A model generated the notes under the pieces. That model searched no databases. It had not been told where the DNA came from and was given only the letters and a program-made list of their open reading frames with translations. From the NCBI GenBank assembly GCA_937943575.1, contig CALEAV010000003.1, positions 1 to 64,000 of the forward strand: 64,000 nt of DNA. The letters are read 5' to 3'. This document shows positions 10,959 to 19,558 of this stretch, in pieces (within the stretch, counting starts at the first letter, position 1; the number at the start of each line of letters is the position of its first letter). The position numbers were made by a program, and so were the translations under genes. The DNA is from an uncultured bacterium. Its GTDB lineage: Bacteria > Desulfobacterota > Desulfobaccia > Desulfobaccales > 0-14-0-80-60-11.

Positions 10959-13900
10959 TCAGGCCTCCAGGGCGGCAATGATCTGGGCCAGGATCTCCGC
11001 CTCCGTGGCCCGGCTGAGGTGGATGGCCCGGGCCGGGCAGGCGGTGGCGCACAGGCCGCAGCCCCGGCAGGCCTCCAGCACCACCTGGGGGCGGCCGGCC
11101 GGACCCAGGCGCAGGGCGTGATATGGGCAGATGCCCATGCAGGTGAGGCACCGGCGGCAGTGGGCCGCCTCCACCCGGGCATAGAGCTCGCCGCTCACGA
11201 TCGCCGGCCGGGAGAGCAGCGCCGCCGCCTTCAGGGCCGCTGCCCCGGCCTGCATCAGGGATTCGCCCAGACTCCGGGGGGAATGGGCCAGGCCGCACAG
11301 GAACACCCCCTCCACCACCGTTTCCACCGGCCTCAGCTTGGCATGCGCCTCCTGCAGGAAACCCTCGGGGCTGAGGGGCACCCCCAAAAGCCGGGCCGCC
11401 TCGGCGCCGCCGGGATGGGGCTCCACCCCGGCACTCAGGACCAAAAGGTCCGCCTTGAGGCGGATCTCCCGCTTAAGAGGCTCATTCCATACCCGAAGGT
11501 CCAGGGGGCGTTTCCGGGGCAGGGCCACCTCCGGGGGGCGGCCGGGGTCATACGGGAGAAACCGCACCCCCAGCTCCCGGGCCTCCTGATAATACACCTC
11601 CCGGCGGCCATAGGCCCTCAGGTCCCGGTAGAGCACGGTGATCTCCACCGCAGGCCGCCGTCTTTTCAGCAGGATAGCATTTTTCAGGGCATGGGAGCAA
11701 CACAGGCGGCTGCACCAGGGGCGGTCCGGCTCCCGGGAGCCGACGCACTGCAGCATCACCAGGTGATAGAGGCGGTCCAGGTGCGGGTCCTCGGCGGCCA
11801 GGCGCTCCTCCAGCTCCAGCTGGGTGAGCACCCGGGGGTCCTGGCCGTAGCCGAAGCGGCCTGCCGGCCGGAACTCCCGGCCGCCGGTGGCCAAGAGCAC
11901 CACGCCGTGCTCCACCATAAGCTCCCGCCCGCCCCGGCGCTGCAGGCGGCTCCGGAAACGCCCCACCTGCCCGGAGACGTGCACCACCTCGGTGGCGGTG
12001 AGGATCTCCACGTTGGGGTGGCCATAGGCCGCAGCCTCCAGATCCTGAAGGAGCCGCCGGGGGTCGGTGCCCTCCAGGGTGTAATTGAGGCGCCGGGCCA
12101 TGCCCCCCAGCTGCGCTTCCCGCTCCACCACGTAGGTATGGAAGCCCTGGTCGGCCAGAGCCAGGGCGGCGGTGAGCCCCGCCGGGCCGCCCCCGATCAC
12201 CAGGGCCCGGGGCATCATGGGAAAGGTGAGGACCTCGATGGGCGGCACCACCCAGGCCCGCCGCACCGCCATGGCCACCAGATCCCGGGCCGTGGCCAGC
12301 GCCGCCTCCGGATCGTGCTGGTGCACCCAGGCGCATTGCTCCCGCAGATTGGCAAAGCACAGGAAACCCGGGTTGAGGCCGGCCTGCGCCAACACCTCCC
12401 GGAAGACGGCTTCATGGGTGCGGGGGGTGCAGGCCGCCACCACCACCCGGGTGAGCCCCTCGTCCCGGATGGCCCGGGCCAGCTGCCGGGTGGCGTCGGC
12501 GGAACAGGCAAAGAGGGGGTCAGCCACCCACACCACCCCGGGCAGCTTCTGCACCTGCACCGCCAGCCGGGCCAGATCAATGGTTTTGGCGATGTTGGTG
12601 CCGCAATGGCAGAGATAGACCCCGATGCGGGGCGGGCCGCAGGCCTCCGGCGCCGGGGGCGGCAGGACGGCCACGGGGAGGCTCTGCCGGGGCGCCAGGG
12701 CCAGCCGGGTGGCCGCCGCCTGGGCCGCGGCCGCCGCGGAGGTGAGGGAGTCGGTGATGTCCCCGGGCTCCCGGGCGGCCCCCGCCACCCAGAGGCCGGG
12801 CCGGGGAGTCTCCCAGGGCTCCACCCCGGTGGGGGGGACATATTGCCCCGGCCCCAGGGGGAGACCCAGGCGTCGGGCCAGTTCCGTGAAGCCCGAAGCC
12901 GGCCGCTGCCCCACCGCCAGGACCGCCAGGTCCACCTCCAGCTCCCCCCGGCGGCCGCGGGCGTCGGTGAAGAGCACCGCCACTAGGCCTCCGGGCCGCG
13001 CCTCCACCGCCGCCGCCCGGGAGCGGATGACCCGGATCCCCCGGGCCAGGGCCCGCTCGAGATAGCCTTCCTGGCCTTTGCCGGGGGCTCTCAGGTCCAT
13101 GGCGAAGATATAGGCCTCCAACCCGGGGGGGCCCGACTCCGCCGCCAGCACCGCCTCCTTGAGGCTGGCCAGGCAGCAGTGGCTGGAGCAGAACGGCGCC
13201 CCGTGCTCCGGCTCCCGGGAACCGATGCACTGCAGAAAGGCCAGCCGCCGGACGGGAGCCCTGTCTCCGGGACGCACCAGCCGGCCCTCCGTGGGGCCGG
13301 TGGCACTGAGGAGGCGCTCAAACATGAGGCTGGTGAGGACCCCGGGGAGGGCGGCGCCGGGGAAGTCTTCCACCGGGGCCGGGGAGAGGCCGCTGGTGAG
13401 GAGCACTGCCCCCACGTGCCGCACCAGGGTCTCGGGCTCCTGGGAGAGGTCCACGGCCCCGGCGGGGCAGACCTCCACGCAGGCTCGGCAGGGCCGCCCC
13501 TGGAAGTGGCGGCAGACCTCCGGGTCCACCACCGCCGCCTGAGGCACGGCCTGGGGAAAGGGCACCCGGATGGCCTTGGCCCGGCTCAATCCCAGATTAT
13601 AAGGGTCCGGCAGGCTGCGGGGGCAGACCCGGGTGCACTCCCCGCAGGCGGAGCAGCGCTCCAGGCTTACATACCGGGGCTGCCGGCTCAGGGTGGCCAC
13701 AAAATCCCCCGCCTCCCCCGCCAGGGTGGTGAGGGTGGTCAGGGTGAGGATTTCCACCCGGGGATGGCGGGCCGCCTCCAGCATCCGGGGCGAGAGGATG
13801 CACATGGCGCAGTCGTTGGTGGGGAAGGTCTTGTCCAGTTGCGCCATCAGCCCGCCCACCGACGGCCCCTGCTCCGCCAGGGTGACGGGGAACCCCAGCT

Positions 13901-13997
13901 CCGCCAGGTCCAGGGCGGCCGTCAGCCCGGCGATGCCGCCCCCCACCACCAGGATGCGGGGGCTCGCCACCCGGGGCAGGGGACTTACCGGCGCCAT
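10959..13997 (-). CDS. Tandem double HdrA (two FAD/FeS HdrA-type modules in one 1012-aa polypeptide)
   Basis: Two Rossmann motifs (ILVVGGGIAGLTAALDLAE; ALVIGGGPAGLTAALALAD), two CIGSRE/CVGSRE motifs, internal VYLCHCGTNIAKTID, several 4Fe-4S motifs. Confidence 0.9.
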   Translation of the reverse strand: MAPVSPLPRVASPRILVVGGGIAGLTAALDLAELGFPVTLAEQGPSVGGLMAQLDKTFPTNDCAMCILSPRMLEAARHPRVEILTLTTLTTLAGEAGDFVATLSRQPRYVSLERCSACGECTRVCPRSLPDPYNLGLSRAKAIRVPFPQAVPQAAVVDPEVCRHFQGRPCRACVEVCPAGAVDLSQEPETLVRHVGAVLLTSGLSPAPVEDFPGAALPGVLTSLMFERLLSATGPTEGRLVRPGDRAPVRRLAFLQCIGSREPEHGAPFCSSHCCLASLKEAVLAAESGPPGLEAYIFAMDLRAPGKGQEGYLERALARGIRVIRSRAAAVEARPGGLVAVLFTDARGRRGELEVDLAVLAVGQRPASGFTELARRLGLPLGPGQYVPPTGVEPWETPRPGLWVAGAAREPGDITDSLTSAAAAAQAAATRLALAPRQSLPVAVLPPPAPEACGPPRIGVYLCHCGTNIAKTIDLARLAVQVQKLPGVVWVADPLFACSADATRQLARAIRDEGLTRVVVAACTPRTHEAVFREVLAQAGLNPGFLCFANLREQCAWVHQHDPEAALATARDLVAMAVRRAWVVPPIEVLTFPMMPRALVIGGGPAGLTAALALADQGFHTYVVEREAQLGGMARRLNYTLEGTDPRRLLQDLEAAAYGHPNVEILTATEVVHVSGQVGRFRSRLQRRGGRELMVEHGVVLLATGGREFRPAGRFGYGQDPRVLTQLELEERLAAEDPHLDRLYHLVMLQCVGSREPDRPWCSRLCCSHALKNAILLKRRRPAVEITVLYRDLRAYGRREVYYQEARELGVRFLPYDPGRPPEVALPRKRPLDLRVWNEPLKREIRLKADLLVLSAGVEPHPGGAEAARLLGVPLSPEGFLQEAHAKLRPVETVVEGVFLCGLAHSPRSLGESLMQAGAAALKAAALLSRPAIVSGELYARVEAAHCRRCLTCMGICPYHALRLGPAGRPQVVLEACRGCGLCATACPARAIHLSRATEAEILAQIIAALEA

Positions 13998-14018
13998 CCC
14001 GGCCCTCCCCGGACGCCG

Positions 14019-14507
14019 CTATTCCCCCTCATGGCCGGTCTCCATCTCCTTCAGGGCGCGGGCCAGCGCCTGCCGGGGGGACATATCCCCTGCACCGGGG
14101 GCGGTCAGCCGCTCCAGGGTGCGCCGCCTCAGGGCGGCCAGCAGGCTCTCGGCCTCCAGGAGCGCCTGGGCCACCTCCGGGGGGACATACCCCTCTTCCA
14201 CCGCCAGCCGCCTCAGGGCCTGGATGATATCCAGAAACCGCACCTCCTGGGGGCAGAAATGGGAGCAGCGGGCGCAGCGGGCGCACTGCCAGATAAGCGG
14301 CGAACCCAGGACCTCCCCCCTCAGGCCCAGGAGCACCTGCCGGAGGACAAGGCCGGGGCTGAATTCCGGGTGAACGGCGCTCACCGGGCACACGGCAGTG
14401 CAGGTGCCGCAGCCCACGCACCGCCAGAGATTCCCGCAGCCCGGTTCCCGGGACACTGTCTCCGGGAACCAGGGATCCGACTCTTCCAGGCTCAGGGGCA
14501 TATCCAT
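14019..14507 (-). CDS. hdrC: HdrC-like 4Fe-4S dicluster protein
   Basis: CVGCGTCTAVCPVSAVHPEFSP...CARCARCSHFCPQEVRFLDIIQALR. Confidence 0.8.
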   Translation of the reverse strand: MDMPLSLEESDPWFPETVSREPGCGNLWRCVGCGTCTAVCPVSAVHPEFSPGLVLRQVLLGLRGEVLGSPLIWQCARCARCSHFCPQEVRFLDIIQALRRLAVEEGYVPPEVAQALLEAESLLAALRRRTLERLTAPGAGDMSPRQALARALKEMETGHEGE

Positions 14508-14551
14508 TTACGCCCATCCACACGGGTGTGATCCCACCGGGCCTTGGGGCT

Positions 14552-15004
14552 TCAGCGCAGGGTGATGGCCTCAGCGGGACAGTGCTCGGCGCATTTGCTG
14601 CACTTCTCCGCCGCCTGCAGGAGGCGCACGCACAGCTCCTGGTTCACCACCCGGACCAGGCCGTTCACCACCCGGAAGATCACCCGGTCGCCGGGCCGGG
14701 GGCCCCGGCCGGCCCGGGCCTCTGGCACCTGGGCCAGATGGTGCTCGCACATGGCCACACAGATGCCGCAGCCGATACAGCGCTCCGGGTCAATGGCCAT
14801 GCCCCGGGCGGCGGCCGGCGCCGCGGCCAGGAGCTCCTCCAGGGCCTCGATGAAGCCGGCATACTCCGGCTCATGCAGCACCGGACAGTCGGCGGGCGCA
14901 AGGTCCCGGCTGAGGAGCAGCCCGGCAAAGTCGGCGCAGGTCATGCCGCACTGGCCGCAGTCCGTGCGAGGCAGAAACTCCAGGAGCTCCTCCGCCGTGA
15001 GCAT
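14552..15004 (-). CDS. 4Fe-4S protein with N-terminal FeS (PF04060-like) domain and dicluster ferredoxin
   Basis: TDCGQCGMTCADFAGLLL; CIGCGICVAMCEHH; CSKCAEHCPAEAITL. Confidence 0.78.
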   Translation of the reverse strand: MLTAEELLEFLPRTDCGQCGMTCADFAGLLLSRDLAPADCPVLHEPEYAGFIEALEELLAAAPAAARGMAIDPERCIGCGICVAMCEHHLAQVPEARAGRGPRPGDRVIFRVVNGLVRVVNQELCVRLLQAAEKCSKCAEHCPAEAITLR

Positions 15005-15007
15005 CTC

Positions 15008-16354
15008 TCAGACCTCGGCCCAGGGGCCGCCCAGCTGCTCCACGGCCCAGAGGGTCTCCGGCCGGAGGCTGAAGGAGCGGCTCAGCTCCCCAAACAGGGG
15101 CGTCTCGGAGGCCTGGGGGTTGCGGAACAGCGTCTGCCGGGGGACCTCCGGGTCCACCAGGACATAATCCCGGATGACCGCCCGGCCGGCCTTGAGGAGG
15201 GTGCGGCAACGGCCCAGGGCCTCAAGCCCGGCCCCCGGTGGCAGGTCATAGAGGGCGATATCGGCCCGGGCCCCCGGGGTGAGGCGCCCCCGGCCGGGCA
15301 GGCCCAGGAGCTCCGCCGGCAGCAGGCGGGTGGCGTAGGCCCAGTCAAACAAAGTCCAGCGCCGGGGCCCGGCTGCGGCCTCCAGTTCCGGCGGCCGTTG
15401 CTCCGGGTTTCCCAGCCAGGCCAGAAAGCGGGGGAAATCCTCCGCCAGCCGGGAGAGCGGCCCCGAGGTGGAAAAGGCCAGCCGCCGGGGGAAGTCCAGG
15501 GCCAGCTTCACCGCCCGGGCCACCTCCGCCGGACCCGGCCGGGCGGTGAGACAGCGGGGAGAGGAACCTCCCACCTCCACCCACACCGGCAATCCGGCCA
15601 GCCTCGAATGGGTCAGACCCAGATCGCCGGTGGCCCCGGCGGCAAGGAGCCGGGCGGCCTCCCGGGCCTCCGCCTCGCCCGTAAGACCCCGGCTTAAGCC
15701 GGAGAGATGAAAATGGGCCGGCTCCGGGAGATGCCAGGAGAGCAGCTCAGGGGAGGCCTCCAGGAAGAGGCGGCACCCCAGCCCCTCCGCCAGCCGCGCC
15801 AGAATCTCCAGGGCCTGCGGCCCCGGCAGGGTGCGGTGCGCATAGTAGTCCTGGCGGTAGTGCACAAAGGGCTCCGCCACACTGAAACCCAAGGTGCGGG
15901 TGCGGGCCTGGAGGAGCCGGAGGGTCTCCACCACTTCGGGAAGACGGGCCGGGTCCTTCAGGGCCAGGTCCAGGTCCCTTAAGTTCACCTCCAGGGAAAC
16001 GGAGGCGTCCACCACTTTCAGGGCCGCCAGCTGCCGGTGCGCGGCCCCGGCGAAGGCCATGGCGGAACCGCACACATGGATGTGGGTATATCCCAGCCGG
16101 GCGTAGAATTCCCCCACCTCCTCCAGGGGCGGGGACTCCTCCCGCAGTGGCAGGAGATGCCCGCCGAAGCCCGCCAGGGGAGCCCTGAGTTCCACCCCGG
16201 CGGCCAGCACCGCCCGGCCCTTGGCCTCCAACACCTCATCCACCTCGGGCAGGGGCGGCACCAGCCGCTCCCCCTCCAGGTAGAGGTCGCCCTCCTCGCC
16301 GTTGAGGCCCAGGGCAGGGTCAAAGATCCGGCCGCCGGCGATCCTGAGCCGCAT
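15008..16354 (-). CDS. Formylmethanofuran dehydrogenase subunit A-like amidohydrolase homolog, apparently lacking metal ligands
   Basis: FwdA-like layout (MRLRIAGGRIFDP, GYTHIHVCGSAMAFAGAAHRQL, GARADIALYDL) but HxH replaced (VELRAPLAG). Confidence 0.78.
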   Translation of the reverse strand: MRLRIAGGRIFDPALGLNGEEGDLYLEGERLVPPLPEVDEVLEAKGRAVLAAGVELRAPLAGFGGHLLPLREESPPLEEVGEFYARLGYTHIHVCGSAMAFAGAAHRQLAALKVVDASVSLEVNLRDLDLALKDPARLPEVVETLRLLQARTRTLGFSVAEPFVHYRQDYYAHRTLPGPQALEILARLAEGLGCRLFLEASPELLSWHLPEPAHFHLSGLSRGLTGEAEAREAARLLAAGATGDLGLTHSRLAGLPVWVEVGGSSPRCLTARPGPAEVARAVKLALDFPRRLAFSTSGPLSRLAEDFPRFLAWLGNPEQRPPELEAAAGPRRWTLFDWAYATRLLPAELLGLPGRGRLTPGARADIALYDLPPGAGLEALGRCRTLLKAGRAVIRDYVLVDPEVPRQTLFRNPQASETPLFGELSRSFSLRPETLWAVEQLGGPWAEV

Positions 16355-16369
16355 GACACCCTGCCTCCC

Positions 16370-16903
16370 TCAGCGCGGCTCCCCCTCCACGTAGGCCTTC
16401 AGGATGACCTCCTCCTCGTAGGGGACGTTCTGATGCTGTTCCCGCACGGTCACCGGCTTGGAGGCCAGGATTTCCAGGAGATGGAGGCCGGAGATGACCC
16501 GGCCGAAGACCGCATAGCCGAAATTCACCGGCTCCGGACCCTTGTGGTCCAGTTTCGGGTTGTCCGCCAGATTGACGAAGAACTGGGCCGCGGCGCTGTT
16601 GATGGGGTAGGCCCGGGCCATGGCGATGGTGCCCCGCTTGTTCCGGAGGCCGTTGTCCGCCTCATTTTTGATGGGCGGGTGCGTCGGCTGCCGGTAGACC
16701 ATGCCGGGCTCATAGCCCCCGGTCTGGACCACGAAATTCTGCACCGCCCGGTGGAAGATGAGGCCGTCGTAAAACCCCTCCCGCACATAGGTGAGGAAAT
16801 TGTCCACCGTGACGGGGGCCTTGTCGGGCCACAGCTCCAGTTTGATGGTGCCCATGGTGGTCTCCAGCACCACAATGGGGTAGTTCGGTTTATCCTCAGG
16901 CAT
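16370..16903 (-). CDS. ppiB: Peptidyl-prolyl cis-trans isomerase (cyclophilin type)
   Basis: FHRAVQNFVVQTGG, INSAAAQFFVN, YAVFGRVISG. Confidence 0.93.
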   Translation of the reverse strand: MPEDKPNYPIVVLETTMGTIKLELWPDKAPVTVDNFLTYVREGFYDGLIFHRAVQNFVVQTGGYEPGMVYRQPTHPPIKNEADNGLRNKRGTIAMARAYPINSAAAQFFVNLADNPKLDHKGPEPVNFGYAVFGRVISGLHLLEILASKPVTVREQHQNVPYEEEVILKAYVEGEPR

Positions 16904-16913
16904 GCAGCACCTC

Positions 16914-18188
16914 TCAGGCGGAGATTTCCAGCAACCTCGTCAGCACCTGGTGGGCGGCCGGGGCCGGCGCCGGCAGGACGGGCCGGAGGAAGAGGGGGAG
17001 GCCGTCCTGGCGGCAGGCCACCTCCTCCACCTCAATGCCTTCCAGAGCCGCCGGCAGGCCCACCGCCGCCTGGGCCGCGGTGCGGTCCTCCCAGGGCCCC
17101 ACCGCCACCACCGGCACCTGGCGGCGGCTAAGCTCCCGGCGGGTCCCCTCCGGGAGCAGCCAGAAGAGATCGGCCCCGGTGACCAGGACGGCGTCCACCT
17201 CGCCCCAGTCCACCGGCTCCCAGTGGCACCGCGGGGGATCTCCCTCCCTGAAGTCCGGGGCCCCGGGGCTTCCCAGGCGGGTGAGGAGGAGGTGGTAGAG
17301 CCCGGCGCTGTTGAAGTCGCTGGCCAAGGGGAAAAGGAAGTAGCGCCGCTCGGGCCTCAGGTCCCGGACCAGGGCCGCCAGGGCGGCAAAGCGCGCCCTT
17401 GCCCCCTCACCGTAGGCCAGGCCCCGGCCGGCGAAGATCACCCCCACCTCCCCCTGGCGCAGGAAATCCGCCAGCCGGCTTGCCCCTTTGACGGCCTGGG
17501 CGGCGCCTCTCCCGGCCACCAGGTCGTGCACCGCCCGGATGAGCTCCAGGTCCCGCCCCGGAGCCGTCTTGACGAAGACCTGGCAGAAGCGGGCCAGCTC
17601 GGTGCGGTGCAGGTCCACCGCCGCCAGCCGCCGGTCCTCGGCCCCCCGCTCGGTGAAGCGCCCCCGGGCAAAGAAGGCATAGCGGGTCAGGTGCCGGGGG
17701 CAGGCATGCAGGGGGTTGGCCCCCCAGTAGATGACCGTGTCGGCCTCATCCCGGAGGAAGTCCAGGGGCGCATGATAGATCTCTTCGGTGAGGAGGGCCT
17801 GGTAGTAGGGGGCCATGAGGTGCAGGTCGGCGGGCTCCAGGCGGGCCCGGAAGCGCCGGGCCAGCGCCATGGCCGCCTCCTGGGCCCGGCAGCCTGAGGC
17901 GGTGAGGCCGAAGACCACCGGCCGCCGGGCTTGGGCCAAAAGCTCCACCGCCCGCTTTAGGGCTTCCCCCTCGCCCACCTCCCGGCGCCGGCCCCGGTGC
18001 CGGATGAAGGGCGCCGTCAGCCGGCGCCGGGGCTCCCCGGGGTGGAATTTTTTGGTGCCCAGGAATTTGGCGGCGCCCCAGGCGCAGACATTGTGGACTG
18101 TCACCCCCTGCTCTGCCTCCACCAGGTCAATGTCATCGCACAGGCAGGCACAGCCGGGGCAGATGTGGGATTCCCAGGGTCCGGGCAT
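16914..18188 (-). CDS. Formylmethanofuran dehydrogenase subunit B-like molybdopterin-family protein
   Basis: CPGCACLCDDIDL...NVCAWGAAKF FeS motif; VIYWGANPLHACPRHLTRYAFFARG FwdB hallmark. Start ATG 18188 after AGAGG; ORF track opens at TTG 18206. Confidence 0.85.
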   Translation of the reverse strand: MPGPWESHICPGCACLCDDIDLVEAEQGVTVHNVCAWGAAKFLGTKKFHPGEPRRRLTAPFIRHRGRRREVGEGEALKRAVELLAQARRPVVFGLTASGCRAQEAAMALARRFRARLEPADLHLMAPYYQALLTEEIYHAPLDFLRDEADTVIYWGANPLHACPRHLTRYAFFARGRFTERGAEDRRLAAVDLHRTELARFCQVFVKTAPGRDLELIRAVHDLVAGRGAAQAVKGASRLADFLRQGEVGVIFAGRGLAYGEGARARFAALAALVRDLRPERRYFLFPLASDFNSAGLYHLLLTRLGSPGAPDFREGDPPRCHWEPVDWGEVDAVLVTGADLFWLLPEGTRRELSRRQVPVVAVGPWEDRTAAQAAVGLPAALEGIEVEEVACRQDGLPLFLRPVLPAPAPAAHQVLTRLLEISA

Positions 18189-18223
18189 GTGACCTCTGCA
18201 CCCCAACGGGTCTAAACATCACC

Positions 18224-18252
18224 ATTGTAGCAGTTTTGAGAAGGGGTTTGAA
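18224..18252 (-). promoter_or_regulatory. Putative sigma-70 promoter for the Fwd/Hdr-like operon
   Basis: Minus strand TTCAAA-17 nt-TACAAT upstream of the FwdB-like start. Confidence 0.45.
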
Positions 18253-18404
18253 GGAAAAAGCAGGTGAAGGCCGGCCCGGTCCGGCGGGACAGGAAAGGAC
18301 CGCCCCAGACCGGCGGGTCGGGAAATGCCCCGCCCGGCCGGGGAAGGGCCGCAATGGGAGCCTTCCCCGGGCCCGGGGGATTCCCGGCGGCGGGCCCGGG
18401 GGGA

Positions 18405-18569
18405 CTACCGGAGGCGCATGAGCCAGATGGCCAAAGCCACCACCGCCAGGGCAGCCACAAATACCAGGTGGGGATGATCGAAAAAGCGGGAGAAGGCCGT
18501 GTGCAGGAGGGAGGAGGCCTCCGTCACCAGGCTTTTCCCCAACGCGCCCAACATCAGGAGATATTCCAT
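18405..18569 (-). CDS. Small single-TM protein (54 aa), not in ORF track
   Basis: MEYLLMLGALGKSLVTEASSLLHTAFSRFFDHPHLVFVAALAVVALAIWLMRLR*, GGAG upstream of ATG. Confidence 0.5.
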   Translation of the reverse strand: MEYLLMLGALGKSLVTEASSLLHTAFSRFFDHPHLVFVAALAVVALAIWLMRLR

Positions 18570-18889
18570 GTGCTTCTCCGGAGTGTGCCGATGCCGTGGC
18601 GAACTGCGCCTGGCGGAAGTGGGCCCGGGCCACCGAATTTTTCCCGGCAGGGCAGGGGAACCCAGGCCGGGCGTCCCCCCTGACGCTCCTTGCCCCCCTG
18701 CCGGCCGCTGCGGCGAACAGGGCCGGCGGTCACAAGCCCGGAAGCACCGATGTCACCCCCCTGTCCTTCCGCCGCCGACGCCCGCCGTTTCAGGGCGGCA
18801 GGCGCCCTGGCTGCCAAGCCCGTGGGCCCCGGGGAGGGCGCGGGGGCCCTGGCCTGATTATACCCGACCGGACAGCAAAGCAAGAGTCC

Positions 18890-19279
18890 TCACCGGTCCG
18901 GAGGGGTCATCATCCAGGTATCAATGGGCAGATTGAAATGCTGGATGGTGGTGTTGAGGCGCAGCCAGTATTTGTAGTCCGTCTCCTTTTCCAGGATGAG
19001 GACGATGCCGGCCCTTTTCCCCGTCTGCAGGCTGTAGTAGAGGGCCTGGCCGATGGCCTCCGCCCATTTGGGACCGAAGTCGAACTCCACCGCATGGGTG
19101 TCGGTGAGACAGTCACACCGGGTCTTGTCCGGCAGGAGGTATTCCACGATGCCCTGGTGTTCCCGGCACCATTGGCGCTGATACCAGGATTCCGGGAGCT
19201 GGCGGGCCCCCAGGACGGGGAGCGCCGGGGCCAGGATCAGTGCCAGGATGACGGCGAGGGCCCATTGCTGCGGTCGCAT
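18890..19279 (-). CDS. Secreted small protein, possible PD-(D/E)XK nuclease-like fold
   Basis: Signal peptide MRPQQWALAVILALILAPALPVLGA; THAVEFDFGPKWAEAIGQALYYSLQTGKRAGIVLIL. Confidence 0.55.
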   Translation of the reverse strand: MRPQQWALAVILALILAPALPVLGARQLPESWYQRQWCREHQGIVEYLLPDKTRCDCLTDTHAVEFDFGPKWAEAIGQALYYSLQTGKRAGIVLILEKETDYKYWLRLNTTIQHFNLPIDTWMMTPPDR

Positions 19280-19558
19280 GGGGGTCTCCTTTTTTGCGCC
19301 TTCCGGGCAGCGCAGGCGGCCGCCCCCGCCGTCGTGGCGACAGCAAGGCCGCAAACGTCCGGTGGGGACCCGGCCCGGCCTCAGCCCTTCCGGGCAGGAG
19401 GGGAGCTCCCGGCATGGCCGGGGCGGCTGCCGGCCGGTCTTTTTCCCCCCCCTGCCTCAGTCTCTTATTATCCCAACTTCACGGCGGAGGCCAGCAGGAA
19501 AGAGGGGATTCCCTAAATGAGTTTAAGTTAATAATTGGAGTAGTCCGATAAAAAGACA

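Noticed and set aside
9891-12986. 1031-aa plus-strand ORF
   Set aside because: Antisense shadow of polyferredoxin, DUF3795 and double HdrA genes; no recognisable motifs.
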